DNA of 64,000 nt from Enterobacter hormaechei subsp. hoffmannii. Lineage in GTDB: Bacteria; Pseudomonadota; Gammaproteobacteria; Enterobacterales; Enterobacteriaceae. This document shows positions 37,728 to 49,416 of this stretch, one piece after another; positions within the stretch are counted from its first letter, which is position 1, and every line of letters starts with the position of its first letter. The stretch lies in NCBI RefSeq assembly GCF_001729745.1, contig NZ_CP017186.1:930001-994000 (forward strand), in the 5' to 3' direction. Below the pieces are notes generated by a model. That model did not search any database, had not been told where the DNA came from, and was given only the letters and a program-made list of their open reading frames with translations. The position numbers and the translations under genes are program-made.

Positions 37728-37869
37728 CAATAATCCGAATTCGTTACAACCGTGCCTGAATCACACTTTTAACTTATCGCTGATGTTAAGCAGCAGTTAA
37801 TATTTAGTTATTACAGGTAGATTTGGAAAGGCCAGTCGATCTTTACATTACGGTGTAGAGATCCCCTGC

Positions 37870-37915
37870 TACGCTTGGTGCTGTTTTGTTGAATAAATGA
37901 ACAGTGCAGCGTAGT
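37870..37915. other. Inverted repeat in the yaiA-aroM gap
   Basis: TACGCT and AGCGTA, with inner GCTGTT and AACAGT, form a stem around an AT-rich loop. The gap of 236 bp between yaiA and aroM has no gene. The hairpin has no T-run and may be a processing or regulatory structure. Confidence 0.35.
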
Positions 37916-37963
37916 GAGCCTGTACCTGTGTGGCAGTAGTGGTAGTAACGGAAGGCGATCAAA

Positions 37964-38641
37964 ATGAAGGCGACGTTGGCGATCCTCACGATTGGTGTGG
38001 TCCCTGTAAGCGAAGTATTACCGCTCTTAACCGAGCATGTCTCTGAACAACAAATTACGCATCTCAGTCTGTTAGGGAAGCTGAGTCGGGAAGAGGTCAT
38101 GGAAGACTACGCAGTCGGGGAGGGGGAAGATCCCCTGGCAACGTTACTCAGTGACGGTAAACTGGCGCACGTGTCACGCCAGAAAATTGAGCGCGCGCTA
38201 CAGGGTGTGATCGAAGTGCTCGACAATCAGGACTATGACGTCATTTTGCTGATGAGCACAGCACCCGTTAAAGGACTCAGCGCGCGTAATGCCATTCTGC
38301 TCGAACCGATGCGGATTATCCCCCCGCTGGTGGCGTCAATTGTTGATGGTCATCAGGTGGGCGTTATCGTTCCCGTAGAAGAACTGCTGGATAACCAGAC
38401 GGTGAAGTGGGCCGCGCTGGAGCACACCCCGTTGTACGCGCTGGCAAACCCGTTCTGGGACAGCGAAGCGAAGCTGATTGCGGCCGGGCAGGAGTTGATC
38501 GACAGAGGGGCGGATGTCCTGATGCTGGATTGCCTGGGCTTCCATCAACGGCATCGTGATTTACTGCAAAAGGCGCTGGATGTTCCGGTGCTGCTCTCTA
38601 ACGTCCTGATGGCGCGTCTGGCGTCAGAATTGCTGGTGTAA
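37964..38641 (+). CDS. aroM: AroM family protein
   Basis: A 225-residue protein of the AroM family, whose fold is related to Asp/Glu racemases, with Cys in MLDCLGF near the C-terminal half. Function unknown; E. coli aroM is expressed from the aroL promoter under TyrR. GGAAGG precedes the ATG. Length equals E. coli AroM. Confidence 0.94.
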   Translation: MKATLAILTIGVVPVSEVLPLLTEHVSEQQITHLSLLGKLSREEVMEDYAVGEGEDPLATLLSDGKLAHVSRQKIERALQGVIEVLDNQDYDVILLMSTAPVKGLSARNAILLEPMRIIPPLVASIVDGHQVGVIVPVEELLDNQTVKWAALEHTPLYALANPFWDSEAKLIAAGQELIDRGADVLMLDCLGFHQRHRDLLQKALDVPVLLSNVLMARLASELLV

Positions 38642-38679
38642 TGATTTTGCGTGACAGGTCATGAGCATGGCCCCTATAG

Positions 38680-39000
<321 letters not shown>

Positions 39001-39006
39001 AAGCAT

Positions 39007-39037
39007 GCCGGGTGGCGCATTCGCTTACCCGGCCTAC
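39007..39037. repeat. REP element
   Basis: GCCGGGTGGCGCATTCGC followed by TTACCCGGCCTAC is a standard REP unit between convergent ppnP and rdgC. Confidence 0.88.
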
Positions 39038-39047
39038 GTTTTGCCTG

Positions 39048-39962
39048 TCAACGCTGCGCTTCGCCGCCGAGACCTTCCACCAGGTTCTGGATCAGCGCCG
39101 CCAGCTCGCCGGTCATCAGGATAAAGTCTGCGTCAAAGCGCTGAGCATAATCTTCGCGGTCGATATCTTCGTTCTGATCGCGCAGTTCATCGCAGAATTT
39201 AAGGCGCTTCACGGAGCCGTCATCACACATCACAAACTGAATGCGCTGCTGCCAGTCGAGTGCCAGTTTGGTCACCACTTTGCCCGCTTCAATGTGCACG
39301 GCGATTTCGTCGCTCACCAGATCCTGTTTCTTCGCGCGGATCACGCCGCCATCTTCCAGCAGCGCTTTCAGCTCTGCTTCATCAAGGATCTGGAAGCCCT
39401 GCGCGGCAGTCCCGCTGCGCACCCACTCAGTCAGGGTCAGCTCAATCGGCGTCTCCAGTGCCAGCGGTACCACCGGTAATGAGCCAAGGCTCTTACGCAG
39501 CAGCGCCAGCGTATCTTCCGCTTTTTTGGCGCTGGCGCAGTCGACCATGATCAGCCCGTTCACGGTGTCGATCCACATCATGGTCTGGCTAAAGCGGCTA
39601 AAGGCGCGCGGCAGCAGCGAGTGCAGCACTTCATCCTTCAGTGAATCTTTTTCGGTTTTTTTAAGCTTACGGCCCTGTTCAGCTTCCAGCTTGAAGATCT
39701 TCGCTTCGAGCGCCTGCTTCACCACAGGCGTCGGCAGGATCTTCTCTTCTTTGCGGGCGCAAACGATGATTTGCCCCGTGCTGCTGGCGTGGGTCAGCGC
39801 ATCGCTTTGAGAACCCATTGGCGGAACCCAGCCGGTTTTTGCCATATCCTGGCTACCGCAAGGGGTAAAGGAGTAAGCGGCTAACTGTTTTTCCATCTCT
39901 TCTGCACGCAGCGAAACGTCGCGGCTGAGACGGTAAACCATCAAATTTTTGAACCACAGCAT
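39048..39962 (-). CDS. rdgC: Recombination-associated protein RdgC
   Basis: A 304-residue DNA-binding protein that forms a ring-shaped dimer on double-stranded DNA and restrains Rec[13 protein letters not shown] opens the protein as in E. coli; the frame begins four codons earlier at 39974, but the ATG at 39962 fits. It is divergent from mak. Confidence 0.96.
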   Translation of the reverse strand: MLWFKNLMVYRLSRDVSLRAEEMEKQLAAYSFTPCGSQDMAKTGWVPPMGSQSDALTHASSTGQIIVCARKEEKILPTPVVKQALEAKIFKLEAEQGRKLKKTEKDSLKDEVLHSLLPRAFSRFSQTMMWIDTVNGLIMVDCASAKKAEDTLALLRKSLGSLPVVPLALETPIELTLTEWVRSGTAAQGFQILDEAELKALLEDGGVIRAKKQDLVSDEIAVHIEAGKVVTKLALDWQQRIQFVMCDDGSVKRLKFCDELRDQNEDIDREDYAQRFDADFILMTGELAALIQNLVEGLGGEAQR

Positions 39963-40085
39963 GATAATTTCCACGGCCTTGTCGTTAAATCAGCGGGCAT
40001 GATAACGAATTGTCGCATCGCTTGCATTGCTAATCGGGAAGTGGGCTTCTACTCTGTTGATAATCAAAATAATGAGGAGTGTCTT

Positions 40086-40991
40086 GTGCGTATTGGGATT
40101 GATTTGGGCGGCACCAAAACAGAAGTTATTGCGTTGAGCGAGCAGGGGGAGCAACTGTTTCGCCACCGTCTGCCTACGCCGCGCGATGATTATCACCAGA
40201 CCATAGAGACGATTGCCCGCCTGGTCGATATGGCAGAGCAGGCAACGGGCGAGACGGGCACGGTCGGGATGGGGATCCCCGGCTCCATTTCGCCGTATAC
40301 CGGCGTGGTGAAAAACGCCAACTCCACCTGGCTCAACGGTCAGCCGTTTGATAAAGACTTAAGCGAACGCCTGAACCGGGAGGTGCGTCTGGCGAATGAC
40401 GCTAACTGCCTTGCGGTGTCTGAGGCCGTGGATGGTGCAGCGGCTGGCGCGCAGACCGTATTTGCGGTCATTATCGGCACCGGCTGCGGGGCGGGCGTGG
40501 CGTTCGGTGGGCGCTCGCATATTGGCGGCAACGGCACCGCGGGCGAGTGGGGGCACAATCCGTTGCCGTGGATGGATGAAGATGAACTCAAATACCGCGC
40601 CGAAGTACCGTGCTACTGTGGCAAGCAGGGCTGTATTGAGACCTTTATTTCCGGCACGGGGTTTGCCACCGATTATCATCGTCTGAGCGGTCAGCCGCTG
40701 AAAGGTAACGAGATTATGCGTCTGGTTGAGGAGCAGGATCCGGTGGCTGAACTGGCGCTCAGCCGCTACGAAATGCGGTTGGCTAAATCACTGGCGCATG
40801 TGATCAATATCCTCGATCCGGACGTGATTGTGCTGGGCGGCGGCATGAGCAACGTTGACCGGCTGTACGCGACGGTGCCAACGCTGGTGAAACAGTGGGT
40901 ATTTGGGGGCGAATGCGAAACGCCGATCCGCAAAGCCGTCCATGGAGATTCCAGCGGTGTGCGCGGCGCGGCGTGGCTCTGGCCGGAATAA
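40086..40991 (+). CDS. mak: Fructokinase Mak
   Basis: A 301-residue ROK-family sugar kinase that phosphorylates fructose and mannose. DLGGTKTEV is the ATP phosphate motif, [12 protein letters not shown] the sugar/catalytic region, and the zinc motif GEWGHNP with [10 protein letters not shown] is intact. The start is GTG at 40086 with GAGGAG upstream. In E. coli araJ and sbcC follow; araJ is missing here. Confidence 0.95.
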   Translation: MRIGIDLGGTKTEVIALSEQGEQLFRHRLPTPRDDYHQTIETIARLVDMAEQATGETGTVGMGIPGSISPYTGVVKNANSTWLNGQPFDKDLSERLNREVRLANDANCLAVSEAVDGAAAGAQTVFAVIIGTGCGAGVAFGGRSHIGGNGTAGEWGHNPLPWMDEDELKYRAEVPCYCGKQGCIETFISGTGFATDYHRLSGQPLKGNEIMRLVEEQDPVAELALSRYEMRLAKSLAHVINILDPDVIVLGGGMSNVDRLYATVPTLVKQWVFGGECETPIRKAVHGDSSGVRGAAWLWPE

Positions 40992-40998
40992 ACGCAAA

Positions 40999-41022
40999 AC
41001 GGCAACTTGCGTTGCCGTTTTT
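40999..41022 (+). terminator. Rho-independent terminator of mak
   Basis: ACGGCAAC and GTTGCCGT pair across TTGC, followed by a T-run, eight bases after the mak stop. Confidence 0.9.
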
Positions 41023-41032
41023 GATGTTTGTA

Positions 41033-41066
41033 CCCTCTCCCACAGAGAGAGGGCCAGGGTGAGGGC
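41033..41066. repeat. Dispersed CCCTCACCC-type repeat
   Basis: CCCTCTCCCACAGAGAGAGG then GGTGAGGG: a single compact copy with the same arms as the units at 17926-18019, lying in the mak-sbcC gap where E. coli has araJ. Confidence 0.75.
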
Positions 41067-41078
41067 AACATCCCCCAT

Positions 41079-44000
41079 TTACTGCACCGCAAACTCCCTG
41101 TCCAGCCTGCTATACCCTAGCCCGTTTATCTTCTTCACCTTGATCTGCACCGGAATACGTTCTTTCATTGCCTCTACGTGGCTGATCACGCCGATGGTTT
41201 TCCCGGTGGCGTTCAGCGCGTCGAGCGCATCCAGCGCGGTGTCCAGCGTTTCGCTGTCGAGCGTGCCGAACCCTTCATCCAGGAAAAGCGAGTCAATGCG
41301 CGTTTTGTGACTGACCAGATCGGAAAGCGCTAAAGCCAGCGCCAGACTGACGAGGAAACTTTCCCCGCCGGACAGGGTACGGGTATCGCGTACCGCATCG
41401 GCCTGCCAGGTATCAACCACCTCTAGCTCCAGCGCGTCGCTGGCTTTACGCTGAAGCAGATAGCGGCCATGCAGACGGTTGAGCTGCTGGTTGGCAAGCC
41501 ACACCAGATTATCCAGCGTCAGCCCTTGGGCGAATTTACGGAATTTATCGCCGGTGCTGGAGCCTATCAGCGCATTGAGATAGCCCCAGTCGTCAGCCTG
41601 ACGCGCCGCCTCCTCAATCTGCTGCATAAGCGCCTGCTGGTGCAGACGGTTATCACCGTCCTGCTTGAGCTGCTGGCGGATCTCCCCCTGATGCGTGGTG
41701 TTTTCACGAAGCAGTTGCGCCAGCTGGTGTAACTGCGCCTGAAGGGTTGCGGCGTCGGTTTCCAGCCCCTCGGGGCGCTGCGCCAGATGCGCCTGAAGCT
41801 GCTGGCTTGCCTGTACGGAGAGCGCCGTGGCCTGCTGGAGCTGGTTCTCCAGCGTCTGCTTTTGTTGTTCAAGCTGGCGGATCGACGCTTCATCCAGCAG
41901 GGCGGAGAGAAATGCCTCCTGACTGGCAAAGCAGCTCGCGGTCAGCGCGGCGCTGAACTGAGCCTGCGACTGCTGAAGCCGTTCACGCTCAAGCGTCTCC
42001 TGCTGCTGTAGGGTGGCGAGCTGGCTTTGTAGCGACACGCATTCGTCATGGATGCCGCGCCAGTTCTCAGGGATAACCGCGTCGGCTTCTGCGTCATCAG
42101 AATCCGGCAGCGTCTCCAGGATGGGCATCAGGACGTTAATACGTTCCTGAATCGTACCGTGCTGGGCCTGTTTTTCCTGCCAGCGGGTATATTCAGCTTC
42201 GCGTGCGCTCAGCCAGGCGCTTTCGGCCCCTTCATCGGGCACGCTAAGCGACAGCGACTCTAGCGAGGCTGCCAGCGCCTGACGCGTCGCCGTCAGCTGC
42301 TGCTGGTACTGGCGCGCCTGATCTTCCTGTTCATTGAGCTGGTTTTGCAGCGTCAGACGCTGGCTAAGCTGATACAGATGGCGTTCATACTGCTCCTGTT
42401 CGCTCATCCAGGGGGCAATATCATCCTGAATATTCAGCGCTATGTTCAGGGAGGCGCAGACCTCCAGCCACTCTTTAGTGAGTGCTTGCTCTTCCTGAGA
42501 GAGGGCCTGTACTTCCTCTGTCTCGCGCTGGATCTGTTGGGTGAGCGCATTCACCTGCCCGAGCACCAGCAATCCTTCCTCTTTTAGCGCGGCAACCTCT
42601 TTCTCCAGCGCGTCGCGGCGGCGCTGATTGTCGGTCAGTTCAAGCGCCTGATACTGCACAACTGCCGGATGTTCGCTTGAACCGCAGAGCGGGCAAGGTT
42701 TACCCGCTTCGAGCTGTGCACGATAGTTCTCAAGATCCTTGATTGTCGCCTCACGCTCACAGAGCGCTTTCAGGTCGGCATAGTGCTGATTTTTCTCTTT
42801 GAACTGCTGACGCCGCAGGATCAGCGTTTCATTGAGCTTACCCTGCTCAGCCTGCGCTTTCTGCACGCTTTCCGCATTATGGCGCAGCCGTTTTTGCAGC
42901 GGCTGATAGCGAGCGTGAAGCGCAGTCAGACGCTGGCGGAGCGCCCGTGATTGTGCCTGTTGCTCCATTGCCGTCGCGAGATCCTCAGCCGTCAGCGTCA
43001 GCGTACTCTCCGGCATCTCAGCCAGTTTCTGACGAAGCTCAGCCATACGCGCTGACTGGGCCACACGCTGATTTTTATCGCGACTCAGTTGCGTAAAATG
43101 CGCCCGCCAGCCGGCAATTTCCTGCCCCCACTGACGGAAACGATCGTGTTCGGTTAGCCACTGCGTCAGTACCGTGTGTTCTGTCTGCAACTGTTCACGG
43201 TTGCGCAGCGCACCGTTGCGAATACGCGAGCGCTGCGCCGCTCTGTCGAGTAAGCGAGTATTTACTTCAACAATTCGCGCTGTTGTCTGCGCCAGGCGGG
43301 TGGTCTGCTCCTGCTGATACTCCCACAGAGGACGTAGCTGGGCGGCGGGCTGTGCCAGCTGGAGCTTCGCCAGTTGCGGCGCGGCGTCCGTCAGAGCCTG
43401 TTGCGCCTGCTGCTGCGAAGCGGCTGCGCGTTGCTGCTCACGTATCAGCTCGTCGTTACGCGTAAGCCACTGAAAATCTTTCTGTTGGCTCTGCTGCTGT
43501 GCCAGCAGGATTTTTTCTTCGTCAGTAAGTGCCTGCAAACTTTGCTTCAAGTGCTGCTGCTGTTCCTCGCTTAGCAGCACAACGCCTGCGGCCTGCGCTT
43601 CGCACATCTCCAGCGCGTTGCGTGCCGCTTTGTGTTTTTCAAAAACCATGGCGGAAATGTGGCCGTAAATTTCCGTGCCGGTCAGTTCTTCCAGCAGCTC
43701 TGCGCGATCGCTCGGTTTAGCGTTCAGGAAGGCGGCAAACTGCCCCTGTGAGAGCAACATCGAGCGGGTAAAGCGACCATAGTCCAGCCCGGTGAGTGCG
43801 GCGGTTTGTTCCAGCTTATCCGTGACTTTATCGGCCAGAATTTTGCCGTCTTCGCAGCGGGCCAGCTCAACGCGCGGTGCCTGTAAGTTCCCGTCTGGCT
43901 GGTTGCGGGCGCGGTTCTGGCTCCAGAAAGCGCGATAAGCAACGCCTTTGACCTCAAATTCCACTTCAGCCAGGCATTCGGCGGTATCGCGCGTCATCAG

Positions 44001-44210
44001 GTCGTTTTGTGCCTGAGAGACCTTATTAAGACGCGGTGTTTCGTGGTAAAGCGCCAGGCAGATGGCATCCAGCAGCGTGGTTTTACCCGCGCCGGTTGCG
44101 CCGGTGATGGCAAACAGCCCATTGCTGGCGAAAGGCTCCGCGGTGAAATCGATTTTCCACTCACCCTTTAGCGAATTCAGATTTTTCAGACGCAGGCTCA
44201 GAATTTTCAT
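41079..44210 (-). CDS. sbcC: Exonuclease subunit SbcC
   Basis: A 1043-residue SMC-like ATPase (Rad50 type) of the SbcCD nuclease, which cuts DNA hairpins and protein-blocked ends. Walker A is [16 protein letters not shown] near residue 40, the zinc hook CPLC is near residue 505 between two long coiled coils, and the ABC signature [19 protein letters not shown] with Walker [13 protein letters not shown] is near residue 975. It overlaps sbcD by four bases. Confidence 0.97.
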   Translation of the reverse strand: MKILSLRLKNLNSLKGEWKIDFTAEPFASNGLFAITGATGAGKTTLLDAICLALYHETPRLNKVSQAQNDLMTRDTAECLAEVEFEVKGVAYRAFWSQNRARNQPDGNLQAPRVELARCEDGKILADKVTDKLEQTAALTGLDYGRFTRSMLLSQGQFAAFLNAKPSDRAELLEELTGTEIYGHISAMVFEKHKAARNALEMCEAQAAGVVLLSEEQQQHLKQSLQALTDEEKILLAQQQSQQKDFQWLTRNDELIREQQRAAASQQQAQQALTDAAPQLAKLQLAQPAAQLRPLWEYQQEQTTRLAQTTARIVEVNTRLLDRAAQRSRIRNGALRNREQLQTEHTVLTQWLTEHDRFRQWGQEIAGWRAHFTQLSRDKNQRVAQSARMAELRQKLAEMPESTLTLTAEDLATAMEQQAQSRALRQRLTALHARYQPLQKRLRHNAESVQKAQAEQGKLNETLILRRQQFKEKNQHYADLKALCEREATIKDLENYRAQLEAGKPCPLCGSSEHPAVVQYQALELTDNQRRRDALEKEVAALKEEGLLVLGQVNALTQQIQRETEEVQALSQEEQALTKEWLEVCASLNIALNIQDDIAPWMSEQEQYERHLYQLSQRLTLQNQLNEQEDQARQYQQQLTATRQALAASLESLSLSVPDEGAESAWLSAREAEYTRWQEKQAQHGTIQERINVLMPILETLPDSDDAEADAVIPENWRGIHDECVSLQSQLATLQQQETLERERLQQSQAQFSAALTASCFASQEAFLSALLDEASIRQLEQQKQTLENQLQQATALSVQASQQLQAHLAQRPEGLETDAATLQAQLHQLAQLLRENTTHQGEIRQQLKQDGDNRLHQQALMQQIEEAARQADDWGYLNALIGSSTGDKFRKFAQGLTLDNLVWLANQQLNRLHGRYLLQRKASDALELEVVDTWQADAVRDTRTLSGGESFLVSLALALALSDLVSHKTRIDSLFLDEGFGTLDSETLDTALDALDALNATGKTIGVISHVEAMKERIPVQIKVKKINGLGYSRLDREFAVQ

Positions 44211-45412
44211 GCGTTTTCGTCCTCGTCATTGAGGGAATGCAAGGTATGGGCAAACAGCTCGTTAAGCCTGGTGCGCCTGGCCTCGTCCACTTCTTCATGC
44301 GCAAGCCGCCGCGCGAACACCTCTTCAACCCGAAGTTCGCTAAGCGTTTCACGCTGGGCGTTCAGCAGAATTTTCTCGCGCTGCTCGCGGCTGCGACGTA
44401 CCAGCAGCACCTCCACGGGAAGGTCTTCCGTCAGCGTCTGAATTTTACGCTGCATATCGTACAGGTAGTCATCGGTGGTGATTTCGATATCGAGCCAGAC
44501 GGGGGGATTAAGCGCTGCGCCGCGCCACTGCTCAAGCTGAGCGGTAATGGCGGCCAGATCGCCTTTCAGCACCGCCAGCGGCTGGGTGACCGGCACCTCA
44601 AGCGTCTCAACGGCGCTAAGTTTGCCTTCGGTGAAGCTCACCAGATGCACGGATTTGGCTTTGCCCGTTTCGTCAAAACTGAGGGAAATGGGCGAGCCGC
44701 AATAGCGAATATGCTCGCATCCCCCGACGATCTGGGCCCGGTGAATATGCCCGAGGGCAATGTAGTCGGCGGGGGGAAAGTTTTGCGCTGGAAACGCGTC
44801 CAGCGTACCGATATAAATCTCGCGCACCGCGTCACTCTTACTGGCCCCGACGGTGGTGAGGTGCCCGGTGGCAACGATAGGAATGGCCTGTTCGCCGCGC
44901 AGGGCGCAGGCTTCCGTATGCTGCTGGTGATAATAGCGGGTGATGGCCTGCAACAGATGCTGCTGTTTTTCGCTCCCGGACAGGCCTGCCTGGCTTTGCA
45001 CGATATCGCGCGGGCGTAAAAACGGAATTGGGCATAGCACCGCGCCCGGCGTGCCATCACGTTTTTTCAGGATCTGCGGCGCGTGTCCGGCGCTGGCCAC
45101 CACGGTGGTATTGAGGAACGCCAGAATATCGCGGGATTCATTCAGCGTCGCCACCGAGTCATGGTTTCCGGCGACAATCACCAGGTGACAACCGGTTTGC
45201 TGGAGGTTGACCACAAAACGGTTGTACAGCTCACGCGCATAGCTCGGCGGCGATCCGGTATCAAAAATGTCGCCCGCCACAATAATTGCGTCCACCTCGT
45301 GAGCCTGAGCCGTCTCCAGCAGCCAGTTCAGGAACGCTTCATGTTCCGCGGCGCGGCTTTTGCTGTAAAAATTTTGACCCAGGTGCCAGTCTGAGGTGTG
45401 AAGTATGCGCAT
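44207..45412 (-). CDS. sbcD: Exonuclease subunit SbcD
   Basis: A 401-residue metallophosphoesterase (Mre11 type), the nuclease of SbcCD. Metal-binding motifs are [25 protein letters not shown] and GHIHRAQ. Its stop overlaps the sbcC start. It is divergent from phoB across a 187-base gap. Confidence 0.97.
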   Translation of the reverse strand: MRILHTSDWHLGQNFYSKSRAAEHEAFLNWLLETAQAHEVDAIIVAGDIFDTGSPPSYARELYNRFVVNLQQTGCHLVIVAGNHDSVATLNESRDILAFLNTTVVASAGHAPQILKKRDGTPGAVLCPIPFLRPRDIVQSQAGLSGSEKQQHLLQAITRYYHQQHTEACALRGEQAIPIVATGHLTTVGASKSDAVREIYIGTLDAFPAQNFPPADYIALGHIHRAQIVGGCEHIRYCGSPISLSFDETGKAKSVHLVSFTEGKLSAVETLEVPVTQPLAVLKGDLAAITAQLEQWRGAALNPPVWLDIEITTDDYLYDMQRKIQTLTEDLPVEVLLVRRSREQREKILLNAQRETLSELRVEEVFARRLAHEEVDEARRTRLNELFAHTLHSLNDEDENA

Positions 45413-45515
45413 AAGAGATCCGTGGCAATAATAAGAAAGCAGGATTATAAACGTTCGGGGAACGGAAAATAACCGCTGTAATAAAACAACAGTTTGCTAT
45501 TTATCGTGGTAATGT

Positions 45516-45547
45516 TTTTCATAAATCTGTCATAAATCTGACGCATA
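45516..45547 (+). promoter_or_regulatory. Pho box of phoBR
   Basis: CATAAATCTGTCATAAATCT with further CTGACGCA is the phoB Pho box, base for base what I recall from E. coli. PhoB bound here activates phoBR. It lies about 55 bases before the phoB ATG. Confidence 0.9.
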
Positions 45548-45599
45548 ATGACGCCGCATTACAGACTTGTAACTTAAATACGATAAGACAGGGCAAAGT

Positions 45600-46289
45600 A
45601 TGGCGAGACGTATTCTGGTCGTAGAAGATGAAGCTCCGATCCGTGAAATGGTGTGCTTCGTGCTTGAACAAAATGGCTTCCAGCCGGTTGAAGCGGAAGA
45701 TTATGACAGCGCGGTGAACCAGCTGAATGAACCCTGGCCCGATCTGATCCTGCTGGACTGGATGCTGCCTGGCGGTTCCGGATTGCAGTTTATCAAGCAT
45801 ATCAAACGCGAGGCTATGACCCGCGATATCCCGGTGGTGATGCTGACGGCGCGCGGTGAGGAAGAGGATCGCGTGCGCGGTCTGGAAACCGGCGCGGACG
45901 ATTACATCACCAAGCCATTCTCTCCAAAAGAGCTGGTGGCGCGTATCAAAGCCGTGATGCGCCGTATTTCACCGATGGCGGTGGAAGAGGTGATTGAGAT
46001 GCAGGGCCTGAGCCTGGATCCTACCTCACACCGGGTCATGACCGGTGAAAATCCCCTCGATATGGGCCCCACCGAATTTAAACTCCTGCACTTCTTTATG
46101 ACCCACCCGGAGCGCGTTTACAGCCGCGAACAGTTGCTGAATAACGTCTGGGGAACTAACGTCTATGTCGAAGACCGAACGGTTGACGTCCATATTCGCC
46201 GCCTGCGTAAAGCACTGGAACTGAGCGGCCACGATCGCATGGTACAGACGGTCCGCGGCACGGGTTATCGCTTCTCGACCCGTTTCTGA
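45600..46289 (+). CDS. phoB: Phosphate response regulator PhoB
   Basis: A 229-residue OmpR-type response regulator. The receiver domain has the acidic pocket EDE (9-11), the phosphorylated Asp53 (LLDWMLP) and Lys in TKPFSP. The C-terminal winged helix ends YRFSTRF. It binds Pho boxes when phosphate is low. Identical in length to E. coli, with phoR 22 bases downstream. Confidence 0.98.
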   Translation: MARRILVVEDEAPIREMVCFVLEQNGFQPVEAEDYDSAVNQLNEPWPDLILLDWMLPGGSGLQFIKHIKREAMTRDIPVVMLTARGEEEDRVRGLETGADDYITKPFSPKELVARIKAVMRRISPMAVEEVIEMQGLSLDPTSHRVMTGENPLDMGPTEFKLLHFFMTHPERVYSREQLLNNVWGTNVYVEDRTVDVHIRRLRKALELSGHDRMVQTVRGTGYRFSTRF

Positions 46290-46310
46290 ACAATGACAGG
46301 AGTGTGACGC

Positions 46311-47606
46311 GTGCTGGAACGTCTGTCATGGAAAAGGCTCGTCTTTGAACTGATCTTATGCTGTATTCCGGCCCTCATTCTGGGGGCTATTTTTGGCTAT
46401 CTGCCGTGGTTTTTACTGGTGGCCGTGACGGGGTTGCTCGTCTGGCATTTCTGGAATTTACTGCGTCTTTCCTGGTGGCTGTGGGTCGACAGAAGTATGA
46501 CACCCCCGCCGGGAAGCGGGAGCTGGGAACCGCTACTCTACGGCCTGCACCAGATGCAGATGCGTAATAAAAAGCGCCGTCGTGAGCTGGGAAGCCTGAT
46601 AAAACGCTTTCGCAGCGGCGCGGAGTCGCTGCCGGACGCAGTGATCCTGACGACGGAAGAAGGGACCATCTTCTGGTGCAATGGCCTCGCACAGCAGCTG
46701 TTGGGCCTGCGCTGGCCGGATGATAACGGTCAGAACATCCTCAACCTTCTGCGCTATCCCGAGTTCACGCTGTATCTGAAAACGCGTGATTTTAGTCGTC
46801 CGCACAATCTGAAGCTCAATAACGGTCGCCATCTTGAAATTCGCGTGATGCCCTACAGCGATCGGCAGTGGCTGATGGTGGCGCGGGATGTCACCCAGAT
46901 GCATCAGCTTGAGGGCGCAAGACGTAACTTCTTTGCCAACGTCAGCCACGAGCTGCGTACGCCGTTGACGGTGCTTCAGGGCTATTTGGAGATGATGCAG
47001 GAGCAAACGCTTGAGGGGGCGCCGCGTGAGAAAGCGCTGCATACCATGCGGGAACAGACGTTCCGCATGGAAGGGCTGGTCAAACAGCTACTAACGCTTT
47101 CAAAAATTGAGGCTGCCCCGTCGCTGGCGCTAAACGACATCATTGATGTGCCGATGATGCTGCGAGTGGTGGAGCGCGAAGCCCAAACGCTGAGCCATAA
47201 TCAACACACCCTGAGTTTTGATGTTGATAACACGCTGAAAGTGCTCGGCAGTGAAGATGAGCTGCGAAGCGCTATCTCAAACCTGGTCTATAACGCCGTG
47301 AATCATACCCCGACAGGGACGCATATCGCGGTGCGGTGGCAGCATACTCCGGCAGGGGCTGAGTTTAGCGTCGAGGACAACGGGCCGGGGATTGGGCCTG
47401 AACACCTCCCGCGTCTCACCGAACGGTTCTACCGGGTGGATAAGGCGCGCTCGCGGCAGACCGGCGGGAGCGGACTGGGGCTGGCAATTGTGAAGCATGC
47501 CGTCAGCCACCACGAAAGCCGGCTCAATATCGAAAGCACCCTGGGTAAGGGCACGCGCTTTAGCTTCGTGATCCCGGAACGATTAATTGCCAAAAAAAGT
47601 GCCTGA
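46311..47606 (+). CDS. phoR: Phosphate sensor histidine kinase PhoR
   Basis: A 431-residue inner-membrane kinase that phosphorylates PhoB under phosphate limitation. Two N-terminal helices (about 13-50) are followed by a basic linker, a PAS domain (about 95-200), the phosphorylated His213 ([10 protein letters not shown]) and an HATPase domain with VEDNGPGI and GSGLGLAI. The start is GTG at 46311. PhoBR is intact although its main reporter phoA is lost. Confidence 0.97.
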   Translation: MLERLSWKRLVFELILCCIPALILGAIFGYLPWFLLVAVTGLLVWHFWNLLRLSWWLWVDRSMTPPPGSGSWEPLLYGLHQMQMRNKKRRRELGSLIKRFRSGAESLPDAVILTTEEGTIFWCNGLAQQLLGLRWPDDNGQNILNLLRYPEFTLYLKTRDFSRPHNLKLNNGRHLEIRVMPYSDRQWLMVARDVTQMHQLEGARRNFFANVSHELRTPLTVLQGYLEMMQEQTLEGAPREKALHTMREQTFRMEGLVKQLLTLSKIEAAPSLALNDIIDVPMMLRVVEREAQTLSHNQHTLSFDVDNTLKVLGSEDELRSAISNLVYNAVNHTPTGTHIAVRWQHTPAGAEFSVEDNGPGIGPEHLPRLTERFYRVDKARSRQTGGSGLGLAIVKHAVSHHESRLNIESTLGKGTRFSFVIPERLIAKKSA

Positions 47607-47632
47607 CAGCGTGTGTGTCAGGCTACCTTTCC

Positions 47633-47660
47633 ACGGGCCAGCGATTGCTGGCCCGTTTGC
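47633..47660 (+). terminator. Rho-independent terminator of phoBR
   Basis: ACGGGCCAGC and GCTGGCCCGT pair across GATT, followed by TTGCTTT. A second hairpin, CCTGACA/TGTCAGG, overlaps the phoR stop just before it. Confidence 0.85.
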
Positions 47661-48015
47661 TTTGCAGTCAAGCGAAACGCGAGTGAATATTATACGGCTG
47701 GTGCTTTTTTGTTCGCATGATTAGCCATGAGTTTTTCTTATACATGGCATATTATTTTGGTCTGAATTTTCATGCTGGCATATTGTTCTGGTTTTACGAT
47801 CCCTTCTTGCCTTTAAACGTTATAAGCGTTTAAATTGCCCCCCATATACTGTCAGACCGACTGTATTTGCGTGGTAAATCGAAAAACTATTCTTCGCCAC
47901 GCCTGGACGGGAGCATATCCCGCTGAAATTGAGCAAATTTTCCGCTGTATCGTCCCGTCAGGGATGGCGAAAATCTCAACGTATTCAACACCACATCCAC
48001 AGGCAGTAAGGTTTT
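47661..48015 (+). promoter_or_regulatory. Long structured leader of brnQ
   Basis: About 355 bp without a supported gene. The last 120 bases can fold in two exclusive ways: CGGGA (47908-47912) with TCCCG (47918-47922), or GACGGGA (47906-47912) with TCCCGTC (47953-47959), enclosed by CGCCA (47895-47899) with TGGCG (47965-47969). A 68-codon frame at 47835 runs past the brnQ start in another frame and has no ribosome site. Regulation by RNA structure is possible but unproven. Confidence 0.4.
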
Positions 48016-49335
48016 ATGACCCATCACTTGAAATCGCGTGACATTATCGCGCTGGGCTTTATGACATTTGCGCTGTTCGTTGGCGCAGGTAACATCATTT
48101 TTCCTCCAATGGTTGGCTTACAGGCGGGTGAACACGTCTGGACGGCTGCGTTTGGCTTCCTGCTTACTGCCGTGGGCCTGCCGGTACTGACCGTTATCGC
48201 GCTGGCGAAAGTCGGTGGCGGTGTGGACAGCCTCAGCACCCCGATTGGCAAAGTGGCTGGCGTTCTGCTGGCAACCGTCTGCTATCTGGCTGTTGGCCCG
48301 CTGTTCGCAACCCCGCGTACGGCGACCGTCTCCTTTGAAGTGGGTATTGCCCCGCTGACCGGTGACGGCGCGATGCCGCTGTTTATTTACAGCCTCATTT
48401 ACTTCGCCATCGTTATTCTGGTTTCTCTCTATCCCGGCAAACTGCTGGATACTGTGGGTAACTTCCTGGCACCGCTGAAAATTGTGGCGCTGATTGTGCT
48501 GGCGGTTGCAGCCATCGTCTGGCCTGCGGGGCCCATCAGCTCCGCGATGGACGCCTACCAGAACGCGGCGTTCTCAAACGGTTTCGTGAACGGCTATCTG
48601 ACGATGGATACGCTTGGCGCGATGGTGTTTGGTATCGTTATCGTTAACGCCGCGCGTTCCCGCGGGGTGACCGAAGCGCGTCTGCTGACTCGCTACACCA
48701 TCTGGGCTGGCCTGATGGCCGGTGTCGGCCTGACGCTGCTGTATCTGGCGCTATTCCGTCTGGGTTCAGATAGCGCAACGCTGGTCGATCAGAGCGCAAA
48801 CGGCGCGGCGATCCTGCATGCTTACGTGCAGCACACCTTTGGTGGTGCAGGCAGCATGCTGCTGGCGGCGCTGATTTTCCTGGCCTGTCTGGTGACGGCG
48901 GTGGGTCTGACCTGCGCCTGCGCGGAGTTCTTCGCTCAGTATCTGCCGCTTTCTTACCGCACGCTGGTGTTTATCCTCGGCATCTTCTCCATGGCGGTGT
49001 CAAACCTCGGTCTGAGCCACCTGATTCAGGTCTCAATTCCGGTGCTGACGGCGATCTATCCGCCATGTATCGTGCTGGTAGTGCTGAGCTTCACCCGTCC
49101 GTGGTGGCATAACTCCACGCGAATTATTGCGCCAGCCATGTTTATCAGCCTGATTTTTGGTATCCTTGACGGGATCAAAGCATCAGCATTTGCAGAAATC
49201 CTGCCAGCCTGGACACAGCGTCTGCCGCTGTCCGAGCAGGGCCTGGCCTGGCTGATGCCTTCCGTTGTAGCGCTGGTTCTGGCGATTATCTGGGACCGTG
49301 CGGCAGGGCGTCAGGTGACATCCAACGCCCATTAA
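48016..49335 (+). CDS. brnQ: Branched-chain amino-acid transporter BrnQ
   Basis: A 439-residue inner-membrane, 12-helix LIVCS-family symporter that takes up leucine, isoleucine and valine with Na+ or H+. The N-terminal [19 protein letters not shown] is the family signature. AGTAAGG precedes the ATG. Length equals E. coli. It ends at a strong terminator and proY follows. Confidence 0.97.
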   Translation: MTHHLKSRDIIALGFMTFALFVGAGNIIFPPMVGLQAGEHVWTAAFGFLLTAVGLPVLTVIALAKVGGGVDSLSTPIGKVAGVLLATVCYLAVGPLFATPRTATVSFEVGIAPLTGDGAMPLFIYSLIYFAIVILVSLYPGKLLDTVGNFLAPLKIVALIVLAVAAIVWPAGPISSAMDAYQNAAFSNGFVNGYLTMDTLGAMVFGIVIVNAARSRGVTEARLLTRYTIWAGLMAGVGLTLLYLALFRLGSDSATLVDQSANGAAILHAYVQHTFGGAGSMLLAALIFLACLVTAVGLTCACAEFFAQYLPLSYRTLVFILGIFSMAVSNLGLSHLIQVSIPVLTAIYPPCIVLVVLSFTRPWWHNSTRIIAPAMFISLIFGILDGIKASAFAEILPAWTQRLPLSEQGLAWLMPSVVALVLAIIWDRAAGRQVTSNAH

Positions 49336-49357
49336 TCAACGGCAACAAATTGTTTAA

Positions 49358-49386
49358 CCACGGGGCTTAAGGCCCCGTGGTTTTTT
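49358..49386 (+). terminator. Rho-independent terminator of brnQ
   Basis: CCACGGGGC and GCCCCGTGG pair across TTAAG, followed by six T. Confidence 0.93.
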
Positions 49387-49416
49387 GTTTTTTTCGTGTT
49401 GAATGGCAAGATTTTA

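Noticed and set aside
39999-40085. Upstream extension of mak by 29 codons
   Set aside because: The extra residues resemble no ROK kinase, and the GTG at 40086 has a proper GAGGAG site and aligns with the E. coli start.
47835-48041. A 68-codon frame overlapping the brnQ start
   Set aside because: No ribosome site and it overlaps brnQ in a different frame; the stretch is better explained as a structured leader.
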